This document shows, piece by piece, positions 48,750 to 60,075 of a stretch of 64,000 nucleotides of DNA. Origin of the DNA: Sciurus carolinensis (lineage: Eukaryota > Chordata > Mammalia > Rodentia > Sciuridae); the NCBI RefSeq assembly GCF_902686445.1, contig NC_062219.1, positions 106,889,160 to 106,953,159 on the forward strand, read 5' to 3'. The notes below the pieces were generated by a model. The model worked only from the letters and a program-made list of their open reading frames with translations, did not search any database and was not told the origin of the DNA. Positions within the stretch are counted from its first letter, which is position 1; the number at the start of each line of letters is the position of its first letter. The translations under genes were made by a program, and so were the position numbers.

Positions 48750-49274
48750 TTAGACCCCAGTGTCCTGATACGAGTGATCCATGATCCTATAGGGCTCCCA
48801 ATCATCATTATGAAGGGCGGTATAATGCTGTCGGACCACCATGAGCTTCACAGACTTAGCCTGGCTTTTCAGTAAATGGATAAACTTATTGGTTATGCAA
48901 AGCCCAAAGGTGAACACAAGGATAATGGTGATTAGTGGTCCTATAAGCGGGAGGAGGTAGGGGAGCCACCCATGTAACCCAGTCCAGAGGAAATTAGAGT
49001 GGAGCTCGCTCCTACAACATTCCAGATCTTCTTGTAGGTTTTTGATTTTATCTTGTACAATGCCAGAGCGGTTGGCGTATAAACAGCACTCTTCACAAAG
49101 GAACAGGCAAAGCCCTCCTTCCTTCACCGTTAGAAGATCCAAACCACGGCGGTTTTGCAGGATGACAGCAGCCAAGGAATCAAGTTGAACCTGTAGGTCT
49201 AAGATGGTAGAGCTGCAAAGTGCAAGGTCAGGAGCTCTGTGTAGCTCTCTAGGAAGTCCACTGTCCAAAGTCAT
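48750..49274 (-). CDS. ERV Env transmembrane-subunit fragment, open for 174 codons
   Basis: In family terms this is the membrane-anchoring TM half of a retroviral Env. The open frame shows, in order, part of the ectodomain heptad region (DLQVQLDSLAAV, about residues 28-39) and an immunosuppressive-domain-like segment (LQNRRGLDLLTVKEGGL, about 42-58). The Cys motif CX6CC follows (CLFLCEECC) with a nearby NRS glycosylation site. Next come a Trp-rich membrane-proximal stretch (LHGWLPYLLP), a hydrophobic anchor (about 108-130) and a cytoplasmic tail ending DTGV. The surface subunit, furin site and fusion peptide are missing because upstream sequence turns A/T-rich. The Met at 49274 is simply the first in frame. 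The C-terminus is complete. This TM type is shared by gammaretroviruses and D-type betaretroviruses. Confidence 0.82.
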   Translation of the reverse strand: MTLDSGLPRELHRAPDLALCSSTILDLQVQLDSLAAVILQNRRGLDLLTVKEGGLCLFLCEECCLYANRSGIVQDKIKNLQEDLECCRSELHSNFLWTGLHGWLPYLLPLIGPLITIILVFTFGLCITNKFIHLLKSQAKSVKLMVVRQHYTALHNDDWEPYRIMDHSYQDTGV

Positions 49275-51470
49275 GAGGTCAGAGATCCAATCTCAATCAC
49301 TGCTATCCCATTTTTGCTACTGCGCATTACACTCTTTCTTAAATGTCATTTTAAGCAGTTTACATATATTGAATCCTGAGTCTATATGAACATTAGTTAA
49401 CACAATTTAACATTGTATCTAAACATTAATTTAAGAAATGCTGAGAGAGCTTTTAACTTTTCTTTTGTGTGGCAAAGTGACAAAATGTTTTTATGTTTAA
49501 CCTTTAAGCAAATCAGGCTCTCAATAACCTTCAGAAATACATTTAACAAATTTTGCATATACCCTATTGATGACAGGTCCTATAATAGAACATTAAATGA
49601 TAGAAATAAATCCCCAATAAAATTTACTCTTTTTAAGTTTAAAATTACTATTACAGACAAGTTTAGTTTGGAGAATAGCAGCTTGATAAATTCCCTGCTT
49701 TAAAAACTTATATATATACATGGAAAATATGAACACATTCAACATACAAAGAGTGATCATTTCACAATTACCTTGACACTTTTATATTACCAAATTTAGT
49801 TTTTAAAGAAAAATTTAGACTCTAATGTAGTACAATACACTAACAGTTGCTTAACCATAATTGTATAAACCCCAATTTTTAAGACTAATTGTTCTAAAGA
49901 ATAAAACTTAATAGACACAAAGTTAAGAGTAAATTAGTGTTTCTAAGAAATCCTTGTCATTTAACCATATAGATTAAACTTTGGTTTATATCAGAACATT
50001 AGTATTTCACCTTAGGAAAAAAACCTTAAATAGCTTTAACTGTGTCACATACATACAACCAACTTAGTTACATGCAAACTTGTTGAAATTTGCCCTTTAC
50101 TTACATAGACTTTCTTAGCACTTATTTAGACCCTCATTTATTTCATCACACAAGCACTTCCTTACCCAGAAACATTTCCTTTTCCTTTTTTCTAAATATA
50201 TTTCCATACCCAGAACCTTTTATTTTCTCTTGCCTGTTGACCCCTTTTTGTTCACATTCTGAAACAACTCTTATGAAATTTCTGAATTTAGATAAATTAC
50301 TCTATTTTAACAAGATTAAATATTTTGTTATTTATAGTACTCTAATTGAAACACAGTTGAAACTTTTAGAACCCTTTGTGTATAGAATTGTACCTGTTAG
50401 GACATAACTCTTAGTAACCTTGTTTTTAGTTTAGTGATGACACAAAACAATTTTCTCTACAAACATATTTGAGTAATCCCATGCATGTCAACTCTAATTC
50501 ACTTATTTTCTTAAAAACAAAAACAAAAACAAAAACAAGATATTAGACAAGTGTCCGGAACAGTATTTGCCATCTTTTTCTTTTTGGAATAAAGTCCTAG
50601 AAAAATTGATGCTAGACATTTTATTAACATCAACATTTTATTAATTTGACCACCTAGTGACTTGTGAGTTATTTTCAAGACATTTTACTTCTATTAGTTT
50701 ACCCAATTTAAATTGAACCTTTTTAAATCACGTGAATTAAAAGTATTTGGATCCATTTTTAAATTTTAATTTTAGGAGCGCTCAGTTTTGATACAGACAA
50801 AACATGACATCAGATAGCACGACATACACATAACACAAAATCAAAGGCCTTGAAACTTTATAGGTGAATCTCCATTGCAATGTAACAGATGTTCAAAAAA
50901 TCTAGTTGAATAAAAAAATAGAACTGATCAAAAAAAGTCATGAGCTCAAAAAAAATGTAGAATTCAAAAAAAACAAAGAGTCCTGGAAAAATGATACCGC
51001 CATTAATTACTTTAGTAAAGCACCATAAAATTTACTTTTGGTGGAGTTCAGGTAAGACTTTTTGCTCTTTTTTTTTTTCCCTTGGGTTTGAGACCGGTCT
51101 TCTAGTGAGTCTTCTAGCTTCCTCCATTTACATTTCAATGTAAGCCTTGTCTGAGATCAGGATCTGAAAGGGACTAAAATGTTCTAGCAAAAACTTGATG
51201 CCTAGGGCATTTTAACCCTTATTCCTGGTTAGTAATCAATTCAGGTTTGGACGCAGAAAATTGTGAAGCAATTATCTCCCAATACTTGTGGAGACTGGGG
51301 CTACTATATCATACTCCTTACTAGGACATGCCACTGATGGTTGGGCTGGTTACTCCTTCCACACCGGCGTATGTGGGACCTCATGGCAGGAGGACTAGGT
51401 GGGCTGGGTGGAGCAAAGTTGGAGGAGGAGGAGGAATTAAGAGGGGGAGAAAAAGGAGGTGTTCGAGTTT
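49275..51470. other. A/T-rich interior of the ERV, no pol recognised
   Basis: This occupies the place of capsid, protease, pol and env surface subunit, but I find none of them on the minus strand. About 49300-51100 is strongly A/T-rich, with a (CAAAAA)n patch at about 50515-50540 and runs of A near 50900-51000. Two plus-strand open frames (49413-49703, 96 codons; 50090-50407, 105 codons) have low-complexity composition and no domain. It may be substituted non-coding sequence, as in mouse ETn, or very decayed viral sequence. Confidence 0.6.
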
Positions 51471-52335
51471 TCAGGAAGAGCAGAGAAGCGCAAGAAGGAA
51501 GAGACTTGAAGATAAGGAATCCTTTTCCATCTGCCTGCTTGCTTGTAGAAGCTGTGTGCCAATATCTTTGGTAGCCACAATCCACCTTCCCATGGAGCAA
51601 TCTTTCATCCCTGCACAGGCCAATTTGTGATCGGTAGTCATTACTTCCCAAACTAACATTTTAACATTTACCGGGAAGGCCATACAGGGAGGGGGGAGGT
51701 TAGAGTCTGTGAGTTCTTGCCCTGTATCATAAAATGGCCACCGGGAAGATTTCCCGCCATCCGGAAGGAGGAGGGTGAGGGCTTTCATTGGAGTCTGATG
51801 TGGCCCCAGAATACAAGATGGCAGCAATGAGCCTCCCCGGGGCGGTAGTGGGTCCTCCCTATGTGTAGAGGCTGGCTGCCCTCGTGGTTCCTCAACCTTG
51901 GGAGGAGTGGATGGAGATGGATTGGGCTCCTCATTAAAGGTCTCCCAACATTGTTTACTATGTGGCAAGTTTCTGGAAGGAGATGCAATGGGAGGAGCCA
52001 GCGGTTCTTTAGGCGGCGGCTCTTTGGGGGGAAACTTGGAGCCCCCTTTGGGAGGTCCTGGAGAGAAGTAGGCCTTAAGGGCGGATAACGTAGGGCAGAC
52101 TCCTAATGGGGGACCTTCCCCTAAACTGATTTCCCTCTTCCTAACAAGTTGTTCCACACGATCCCATGTGGAACAGTCAAAAAGATTAGCGGCAGGAAGC
52201 CAAGGGGCCACCCAAGTAAAGGTGTCCCAGGCTTTTTCCGCCTGTGTATCAGACCACTCAAGGCCCCTTACTCTTCAGCATGAGTCTAAGAACTGAGAGC
52301 GCAGGGTCACCATGTGTGGTGTGTGTTTGCCCCAT
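51471..52335 (-). pseudogene. ERV gag fragment (matrix region and Pro-rich segment), frameshifted
   Basis: A gag-like start begins at ATG 52335-52333, about 100 nt after the primer binding site. It opens MGQTHT, with the Gly2 expected for N-myristoylation of a Gag that assembles at membranes. After about 25 codons it hits TGA near 52262, because of an apparent one-base insertion. The downstream frame is then open for 246 codons from an internal Met (52211-51471). That part has a matrix-like segment (APWLPAANLFDCSTWDRVEQ), then a Pro-rich stretch with PPKEPPPKEP, then loses similarity. No capsid major-homology region and no zinc knuckles are visible, so gag is both frameshifted and truncated. 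Identification as class II gag is by resemblance and by position. Confidence 0.75.
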
Positions 52336-52437
52336 CTTTTCAGGGATGCCTTACCTCGGAACTCGCTTGGCCCCATCTGCCGGTACTTTCGGTTTTGAAA
52401 CTGCCTCTTCACTTTGGCTGCAGTTCAGCCTTGAGGG

Positions 52438-52455
52438 GCCCCACGTTGGGCGCCA
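52438..52455 (-). promoter_or_regulatory. ERV primer binding site, tRNA-Lys(1,2) type
   Basis: Two bases inside the 5' LTR the minus strand reads TGGCGCCCAACGTGGGGC. This is the 18-nt complement of the tRNA-Lys(1,2) 3' end, used by several betaretroviruses and class II ERVs. Confidence 0.9.
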
Positions 52456-52457
52456 GA

Positions 52458-52907
52458 TGTCGGGGTCTTAAGTCCCCTTGCTCTTCTTGACCAGCGGCAA
52501 GGGAAGGGGACACTCCCCAACAAGGTCAGATCAGGATAAGTAAGGCCGACTGACCACCCGCTCCCAGCCCTCCAGGCGGAGGACAATCAGACGCGTCAGG
52601 GAGATCTGTCACAGCAGAAACTCGTTTATTGAGGAAGTCACACAGCTTTTATATAGGGTGGGGGCTAGGCTGGAACCAATCAGCTTAAAGGTCAGCAAGG
52701 CAGGGGGGTTCATGCAGGCAAGAGTCCCATTGAACTATATGGCAAGCACGAGCTGATCACGTTCGCGGAACTATTGTTAACCAATCCCTGACGGTGGTCC
52801 GGTTTATCGTCATGAACCATTGAAACCACCTTTGAGCCTTGATCTTGCTCACTCGCCAGGGAGTAAGGAGTCAGCCTGAGTTAGTTAACGTGTCATTAGT
52901 CCCAACA
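52458..52907 (-). promoter_or_regulatory. 5' LTR of the class II ERV (right copy), promoter side
   Basis: A 450-bp LTR that would start transcription on the minus strand. The minus strand reads TATATAAAAG at 52646-52655 and AATAAA at 52625-52630, so the R region is short. CCAAT-type words (plus-strand 'aaccaatc') lie upstream in U3. About 14 mismatches separate it from the left copy by my count. Confidence 0.9.
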
Positions 52908-53719
52908 GAAAGTAGGGTGGGAAGGGTCAATAATAAGCAAGCGCAGAGGGAATTTATTAATGTGAAAGTAAAAATTTAAGAACATACAGCTTGGGGTGCT
53001 CAGTTCCCTCTTCCTGGAGGAGCTCTGAGGCTAGGTAGGCCTGTATGAGCACTGGTCCAATTTCCCCCGAGGAGCTCTGAGTGGGGATGTAGCCAACTCG
53101 GGGTGGGCACTAGGGTACTCTGGCCACTCTCCCCATGAACAGCGTGGGGTGGCAGCGGGGTTACCGTGGATGCAGCGCACTGAAGCAGCCTTTTCTGTCC
53201 AGAGCTCAGAGAGTAGCTGTGATGTCCTTTTCCTGGGAAGCCCAATAGCTGCTCTCACTGCTCAGGAATGTTTTCTGGTGGGGAGCGGGAGGCCATCTGA
53301 CTTGTTTTCACCAAGTCACTTGCCCCACTAATTCTAAGTTCATCAAAATTGGTTTTCCTTTCTGATCTATTGGTTTCTCCGAGTCAATTTTTCTTCACTT
53401 AAAAAAAAAATTTATAAATTCTTTATCTGCTGGTTGTGCCTTCTCCTTTGTCAGTCTGCACAACTGTCCCCCTTGGGATCACCACTGGTGATGGTGTTGG
53501 TGTGCCAAAGCCCGTGCTTCTCTTACTTATTGTTTCTTATGTTAAGGTAACTTCAGGTAACTGACTTTTTGGGTCTAATTTTTTTTTAACAGTTTAAAGT
53601 TTCCTTGTGTTCCCTTGGCTACCCACCTCACAGAGAAGCCCCTTACTCTTTCGTAGGTCTGATGCTGAGAAACTGCTAGGTGATGCTTCATCCCTCTACT
53701 CTGCCATCTTTGGTTCCCC

Positions 53720-54610
53720 CACATTGGGACTTTAACCAGGGAATCACTGGATTTATAGCACAGCAGCTGTGTGTAAGATGCCTGTCAGTGAGGGCAAGAC
53801 TGGAGATAAGAGGTAAGAGGTTATTATAAAGATGTAACAGAGAAATTCTAGGTATGTGAACTTATCTGCTTAGGTACTGCTCAGAGATGACAGTGATGGA
53901 TAAACTATCATATTTTGGAAGATTTACTTGACAGAAAGTGAATTTTATCTTTCAAAGAAAAAAAAGTCGGCTGATCTTTAGGTATTTACTTTGTGGCATC
54001 TGCGATCTCACCTTGCCTACTCTGTTTTTTCTCCTGAGAACCTCTTTCTATGTGAAAAGATTTCAAGACTGAAGATACTGGTATAATGTCAAAATCAAGA
54101 AAAGATAAAGTTTCAGGATATTTTTCCACCCAATGATATTTTTGTCAGTACTAGAGCTTCACATGCTTCTCTGGCTTTGGAAGCACACTTGAATAATACT
54201 TTTGGGGGGCGAACACCAAAGGCATCAAATCTTTTCTGTACAACTTAATCAAAATTTAAATGGTATATAGCATAACACCAGGATAGGAAATGGAAAAGAA
54301 ATTCAGACATACTTTCTGAGAAAAACCTGCATGGAGGTAGGAGATATAAGTTCAAGAAACAGAAAAAAAAGCCAAGGGATTACTCCTTCCTTTTCTAGTT
54401 CAGGAGTGGGAATTCATATAGTAGAGGGTGGGATGGAGTTTTTAAACTGCTCTATATTATCTGTCTATAAACCAAACTATGCAGTATGTCACTATCATTC
54501 TCCACTAGTATCTTTAAATTCCCATCCCTTCATACTAGTTAAAAACCTATTCTTTTAAAAGAGGATCTAATAAAACCATGACGATTAAGGCTTATATGTC
54601 TATTACTGTG
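53720..54610. other. Unassigned DNA
   Basis: No gene or named repeat recognised. A 75-codon plus-strand frame (54331-54558) has no domain. Confidence 0.5.
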
Positions 54611-55445
54611 AACTATGTTACACTAGTTCACTTTTCACCGTTTTGGTCAAAAGATCCAAAAAGAACTAATTTAGAGGAGGAAAAGTTTATTTGTGGCTCA
54701 CAGATTTAGAGGTCTCTGTTCATAGATGGCTGACTCCATTGCTCTGAACCTGAGATGCGGCAGAAAGGCGTAGAGGAAGAAAACAGCTCAGGACATAGAG
54801 AAACAACATGTATCCCATTTGTTTATAATAAAAAAAAAATATCTCATGAAAACAGAACAGAGAATAGTGGAGTAAAGGAAGGGAATACAGAGGGAGGAAA
54901 GAGTGAAAAAGGGAAGGAACTGCAGAGGAAAACTGACTAAATTATGCTATGTGCATGTACGAATATATCCACTCTTATGTAAAACTATAATGCACCAATT
55001 AAAATAAATTAATGAATAAATAAACAAACAAACAAACAAATAGAAAGCATACCAGTGGAGGAAGGGGATCACAGGAGGGAGGAGGGGAGAGAAAGCAGAA
55101 GTACTGCAGATCGAAATGGAGCAAATTGTTATATGCATTTATGAATATGTCAAAATGAACCCTGCTGTTATGTGTAGCTACATAATGCATGAATAAAAAC
55201 GTAAAATACAAAAAAAAAAAAGGAAACAGAGATAATTTCCCTCACCAGGGAAAAAATAAACTCCAAAGGCACACCCCTCCCAAGGACTTACTTCCTGTAG
55301 CCACACCCTATCACCCAGTTAGTCCATTCAAATGGATTAATACACTGATTAGGTTAAGGCTCTCATGACCAAATAATTTCACCTCTAAACTTTTTTGCAT
55401 TGTCTCACACGTGAGCTTTTGGGAGACATGTTATATTTAAACCAT
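54611..55445 (-). repeat. MaLR-like LTR (antisense), split by sciurid L1 tails
   Basis: The right part, read on the minus strand, starts 'atgttatggtttaaatataac', continues 'caaaagctcacgtgtgagac' and 'gagagccttaacctaatcag', and fits the 5' half of a rodent LTR-type repeat. The left part (54660-54755: 'agtttatttgtggctcacag', 'atggctgactccattgctct') fits its 3' half. Between them (about 54780-55220) are L1-type 3' ends: A-rich tails (54829-54839, 55013-55042 with (CAAA)n, 55209-55220) and G-rich blocks on the plus strand. Confidence 0.6.
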
Positions 55446-58400
55446 AACATACCAACAGAGGTACTTTAATTTTAACTGAAGAAAAATTATTAGTGATTGA
55501 TATCTAAATATACTTGCTGCTTGGTAGACATTTAGTAAAAATGATGTTGGTGCTGATGACAATAATAACAATCATGAGGACAATAAATGTTATCTCTATC
55601 AACAGATTATTGCTGTCACCCTTCCAAAGAATTATGGGCTTTCATTAGGCCATTAGACAAAGCTTGATTTTAGAAGTAGGCTAGGGCTGAGAGAGAAAAT
55701 TTTGTGTATATTTGTTAATATTCTTGTCTATGTTTTGTTAATCATCATGAAAGATGTTCTCATCGTTTTAAAATATTTTCAAAGAAAAATCATTTTTGAT
55801 TTCCAAACCAAGCATAACTCTTTTTGATTCTTCTGATCCTCCTTTATTTTTTTCACAACATACCTGTAGGTGTCTCCCTAAGTTCAGGATTATTCCGTTT
55901 CTCTATTTGAAATGATGTCTGTCTTAGAAACCCATAGATTGTACAAACACTCTCAGGAAATGCACTACTGTTTAATAATCTGGCTACATGCTCCTAATGT
56001 CATCTTTTGTGATTGTGTTCTATGGTCAATAAAACTAAGCACTGATAATTGCTGATGAGTTGTGCTGCCTGTTGTTGGTGAGATTAGTTCATTAACAGTG
56101 AAACTAGAAAATGAAATTAATGTTGAATTCTGTTCTGTAAATCCGATTCCTAACTCACAAGGACTCATTTTAAGTTCCTAATTCTTCATGGCCTGGTTCC
56201 CTCCTTTGCATTTGCATCTCCTATTGTTTTACTGATCTTTTCTTTCTACTTACCATGAGATCAGGACATGATATTTAGGGTACTTACCCATAGAAGACAC
56301 AATAAACAAGTACCCTGAAGTCCTTAAAAGATGGGAAATGCAGGATTTAACAACTTTCAAGATTATTCTAATACACTTGATTTTAAGATCACAGGCAAAA
56401 AATGTTATTTAAGATAAATGCTCTGCTTTCATGATAATCTAAACTTTAATTGGTTGACTGCCATTTCTTAAATTCTAGTTTACTATTACTTTTGGAAAAT
56501 GAAAACATGAAGGTTTTCCTGTGTTTTTGCAGGGCTGCTCATGTATTACGTATCTATGGCAACAGACATATTTGCCCTTTGATTCTTTCTTTGAGTGAAA
56601 AGCTCTGCCTCTAGCTTGCTGGAGGAGGTCTAAGAGTAGAGCACAATGATGATGTTCTCTCGTTTCCTGAGACATTCTCACTTGACTTCAAACATTCTCT
56701 CCTGTTTTCTACTTCAGTTCTTTCAGTCCCAACAGACCATATGGTCATCAGAGCAATATTAGTGACAATTTTCTGCCAGACAGAATAAATGGTCAGCTAC
56801 ATAGTAAACATTCAAAGACACTGGGTTGATGGTCCTCTTTGCTTCTAATATGCTCTTTTTGACTTAGGGCATCACTGCTTCTAAAAATGCTATTTAAAGT
56901 AGCAAATACACCTGAGAAAAACCCAAGACTACCATGAATTGGCCACTTTAATTGAGTTCTAAAAACACTGACAGAGAGTCATTGCTAATTGTGCATAGGT
57001 TATGCACTGTTCAACTCCAGAGAGTCACTCTGTCATCATGCACTGAGATAGCCCTGCATCCTTTGTGCTGCCATTTTACTCTTAATAAAGTGATAACAGA
57101 GCACTGCTCAAATGTTTATCATAAGTATTAAATGAGATTCATGTGACCTCTTTGAATTGTGCACCATCCAATCAAAGCAAGATAAATGTTTGCTGTAGAA
57201 ATTACTCTTATTATTGTATTTATGAAGGTTTCACTTGTAGCCCTTGGAAATAAAACATACATATGCAGACTACCTGGTTCTTTCCCTTGAGGAGCTTGTA
57301 GCTAGTTTGCAGAACATGAACTTTTAAAAGACTGTGACTTCACACTACAATGGAAGTCTCCACAAGGCTGTGAAAACACACAAGGACTTGGTAATTTTCT
57401 CCTGAGGCACAATTAAAGCTTCAAAGAAGGGAAAACATCTGGAGCCTAAACAATGAGAGGAATGAAGTGGCAGAGGTGAGTATGTGTAATAGGTTTGAGG
57501 GAACAGTGTGCTCAGGGAAGAGGGAGCAGCTGATGCTGCAGAAGCATGGATGTCATGAAAGGACAAAGGGTTGAAATCCTAGAAGAGGACTATATCATTT
57601 ATTAATGTCACAATCTAAATTCTTTTTTAAAAATGTATTACATCTTGGTAGCTTGCTGATTCAGAATAGAAGATAAATGTATATGACCAACAGAGCCAAA
57701 TAATTGCTTTATTTTTGAGATCTGGGTATTCACACTTTTCTCCTGTCACTTGCCTTCTCTAGCTCAGGTCTCCATAATGATAACAGCTTTCTCAAATACT
57801 GGTGACATGGGAGCAGGAGACATTTTGCTATTTCTTCTTCTTCTTCTTTTGGTTATTTTATTTATTTATTTATTTTTTAGGACTGGCTAAGGTCTTTGTG
57901 ATTAGGTAGATATTTCTTAAGTTGTGGCATATGATTCACCTGCTTTGGAAAACCTTCTGATTGCTTATTAAAAATGTTTAACTCTGAGTAGACCCTTAAT
58001 TTCAATCCATTTTATAAGCCCCACATTTGAACCCAGGGTCATCATACTAAAATCTGCATTACTGGTGTGAGAAATAAAAAATCCGGTGTTCCATTTTGAG
58101 AATACAGTATTTAGCTTTAAATGTAAAAGGACTTGGGATGCAAGAAATGCAGCTGGAGAGGAGAGCAGAATGAAAAGATACAAGCAGCACCAGAGTATAA
58201 AATTCACAACCCCTTGACAAACAGGAGGTGAGAAGGAAGGGGCCCCACCTGACCAACAAAGATAAATTGTGTATGTGCAAAAAGCTCTCAATCCAAGGGA
58301 ACTTTCCTGCCATAAGAGAACAAAAGGAGGTGAAGACAACTAAAGGCATATTTCTTTATTAATTCAATAGGAGACAGTAAAACCTAGGTAATGTTTGGAA

Positions 58401-59930
58401 AGATTGTGTACCCCATAGTACTCAGCTAATGAGTAACCGGGGACGGGATCTTATGCTCTAGGGGATAACACACAGGTTGTACCCAATCTGTGTGTTCCTA
58501 ACCACCAGGCACAGGATCTTCAAGACCATCATAAATCTAAAGCCTGGCTTTTTGCTGTACCTTGTGTCTCTTAGTTCATTCTTTAGGTTTGGACAGGTGA
58601 TTGTGTTTTTCACAACTGGTCACAAGGCATCTGATAAGGAGATCACTGGCAAACCATTCTATTGGAGGAGGAAAAAGACTTTTCAGAGATATGGCTTTTA
58701 TAAACTTTGGTAGATAGCATAATTTATGTACTATGGTTCAGAGAGATGTTTATGTGCAACAGGCCAAATAATTGAGACAACCTGTGTTCACTATCGTTTT
58801 AGGTGAGAAAATTTAAATCACTTCTATTTGAATTGTCCAAACAGAAAGACATTTCTTCCCCAAACTAGATTGCTTTTCTTGACTAAAAGACTTATTTTAA
58901 TCAAATGAAGAATCCAGGAGCAGAAAGGGATTTTTTTTTAAATCTCAAGATTCAAAGTATCTTTTATACCTTTCAAAGTCTTTCAAAGTGTCAGACCTTA
59001 TTATATAAGATATAATTCTATGTCCATGAGGCAATTCTAGACTCCCAGTTGCTGAGAATCCAGCTAAGAAGTCTTTAAATTCTGATTGTTAGCAAATCTA
59101 TATGTGAGAACCACTCTTTTTACCTACCAACTACCATAATTTCAGAGGTGCCACCAAAAAATATTGTTTCCTGAGTTCTAACTTGTGCTGGAAATTTGAT
59201 TCAAGTAGACCACATCTTTAATTCCAGTTAGACCTGAGAACAGTCTAACACTGGGAGATGGGTTGACTGTTTAATTTAGACCATTTTACACCTCTGCATT
59301 TTGATCTTGAGAGTTCATAAAGTGACTGAAAAGGCAATTTGTGTGAGTCATAAGGGAAAAGAAGGGAAAGTTGAGGCCCTTTTTGACAATGCATTTTTCT
59401 CAATGGAGGGAAATTGGCAGTAAAGATATTCTTCAATCAGCTCTGCACAGCTCAATCTCTTATCTATTCTGCTACCCTGCTTGCAACCAAGGGAGACTAT
59501 GGTTTTACTGAGGCCAAATTTTGTTCAAGAACCAGGAGAGTCCAATATATGTATGATAAGACACTTCTTAACAAGAGTGCCAACAGGAACTTTGCAGTCT
59601 ATAGGGAACTAAGAATAGGAAAATACCAGTGTGTAAGAAATGCTACATGCATATCTCTGTAGACACATTTTCTCTGTCAAATTCCTATTCTTTGTAAATA
59701 ACTTCACATTTTTGTTATGTATGCACATATTTGTGTATGTGCAGGTGATGTGGAAATATTGCTTTTGTGGGTATTGATGGGTGCAATGCCTTCTATTTTC
59801 AAGATTGGATGCCAGTTTGAAAGTGAATTTCCCTTTCCTGCTTTCTGTCATTTTGAGCATGCTTTCTCTTAGGCGTTCATGGTTGTATACCTCGACACAG
59901 CCTTCCAGTCCAACCTCATGAGCCCTAGTA
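55446..59930. other. Unassigned DNA
   Basis: Mostly unique-looking A/T-rich sequence. A (TTTA)n patch lies at about 57857-57882. A MIR-like tail may be present at about 57085-57195. Open frames reach 123 codons (57968-58339 minus) but overlap others on the same strand and show no domain. I see no splice-flanked exon that I could defend. Confidence 0.5.
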
Positions 59931-60075
59931 AGTTGTGGAAAAACCTGGATTTGGGCATTGGATTGATGTAGATTTTAGTTGTATTTCAGCCTCTTACTAG
60001 CTTGTGGATTCTGGGAAAGTTATCCACTTGTTTTGCTGAGCCCAGTTTTCTTAATACTTTAATGTTGTTCTTAAA
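59931..60075 (+). repeat. Degenerate MIR SINE
   Basis: The order 'ctggatttgggcattgg', 'cagcctcttactagcttgtgg', 'gggaaagttatccacttg' and 'agcccagttttcttaat' follows the MIR core in plus orientation. Confidence 0.65.

Larger units (their letters stand above)
48077..52907 (-). mobile_element. Two-LTR class II (betaretrovirus-like) ERV, non-autonomous, minus strand
   Basis: The element is bounded by two 450-bp LTRs that begin TG and end CA, with the 6-bp duplication GAAAGT at 48071-48076 and 52908-52913. Orientation is fixed by the primer binding site beside the right LTR and the polypurine tract beside the left LTR. The interior is only 3.9 kb: a gag start (52335 down to about 51471), about 2.2 kb with no recognisable coding, and an Env transmembrane-subunit frame (49274-48750). 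No protease, reverse transcriptase or integrase motif was found, so it must have been mobilised by another element's proteins. By my hand alignment the LTRs differ at about 14 of 450 positions (around 3%), nearly all transitions. It sits in the 5' UTR of the old L1. Confidence 0.92.
41939..53719 (-). mobile_element. Old minus-strand L1, split by a younger L1 and an ERV
   Basis: Decayed ORF2 text occupies 41939 to about 44890 (RT-type fragments open at 42730-42993, 43678-43899 and 44226-44462). The endonuclease part seems deleted near 44890-44990. ORF1 follows (open at 45148-45387 with RPILRIMGTEE, then its N-terminal coiled coil at 47172-47483). A long 5' UTR covers 47484-48070 and 52914-53719, ending at the 5' terminus near 53719 where the minus strand reads 'accaaagatggcagagtag', the YY1-like L1 start. 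The two gaps are filled by the L1 at 45424-47157 and the provirus at 48077-52907, both with duplicated target sites. That the pieces are one element is an inference from order and orientation. The 3' UTR is missing. Confidence 0.75.

Noticed and set aside
49413..50407. Two plus-strand open frames (96 and 105 codons) in the ERV interior, considered as captured genes
   Set aside because: Low-complexity composition rich in Phe, Leu, Asn and Lys, as expected of A/T-rich non-coding DNA, and antisense to the provirus.
57968..58349. 123- and 96-codon overlapping minus-strand frames as a candidate gene
   Set aside because: They overlap in different frames and show no domain; likely chance.
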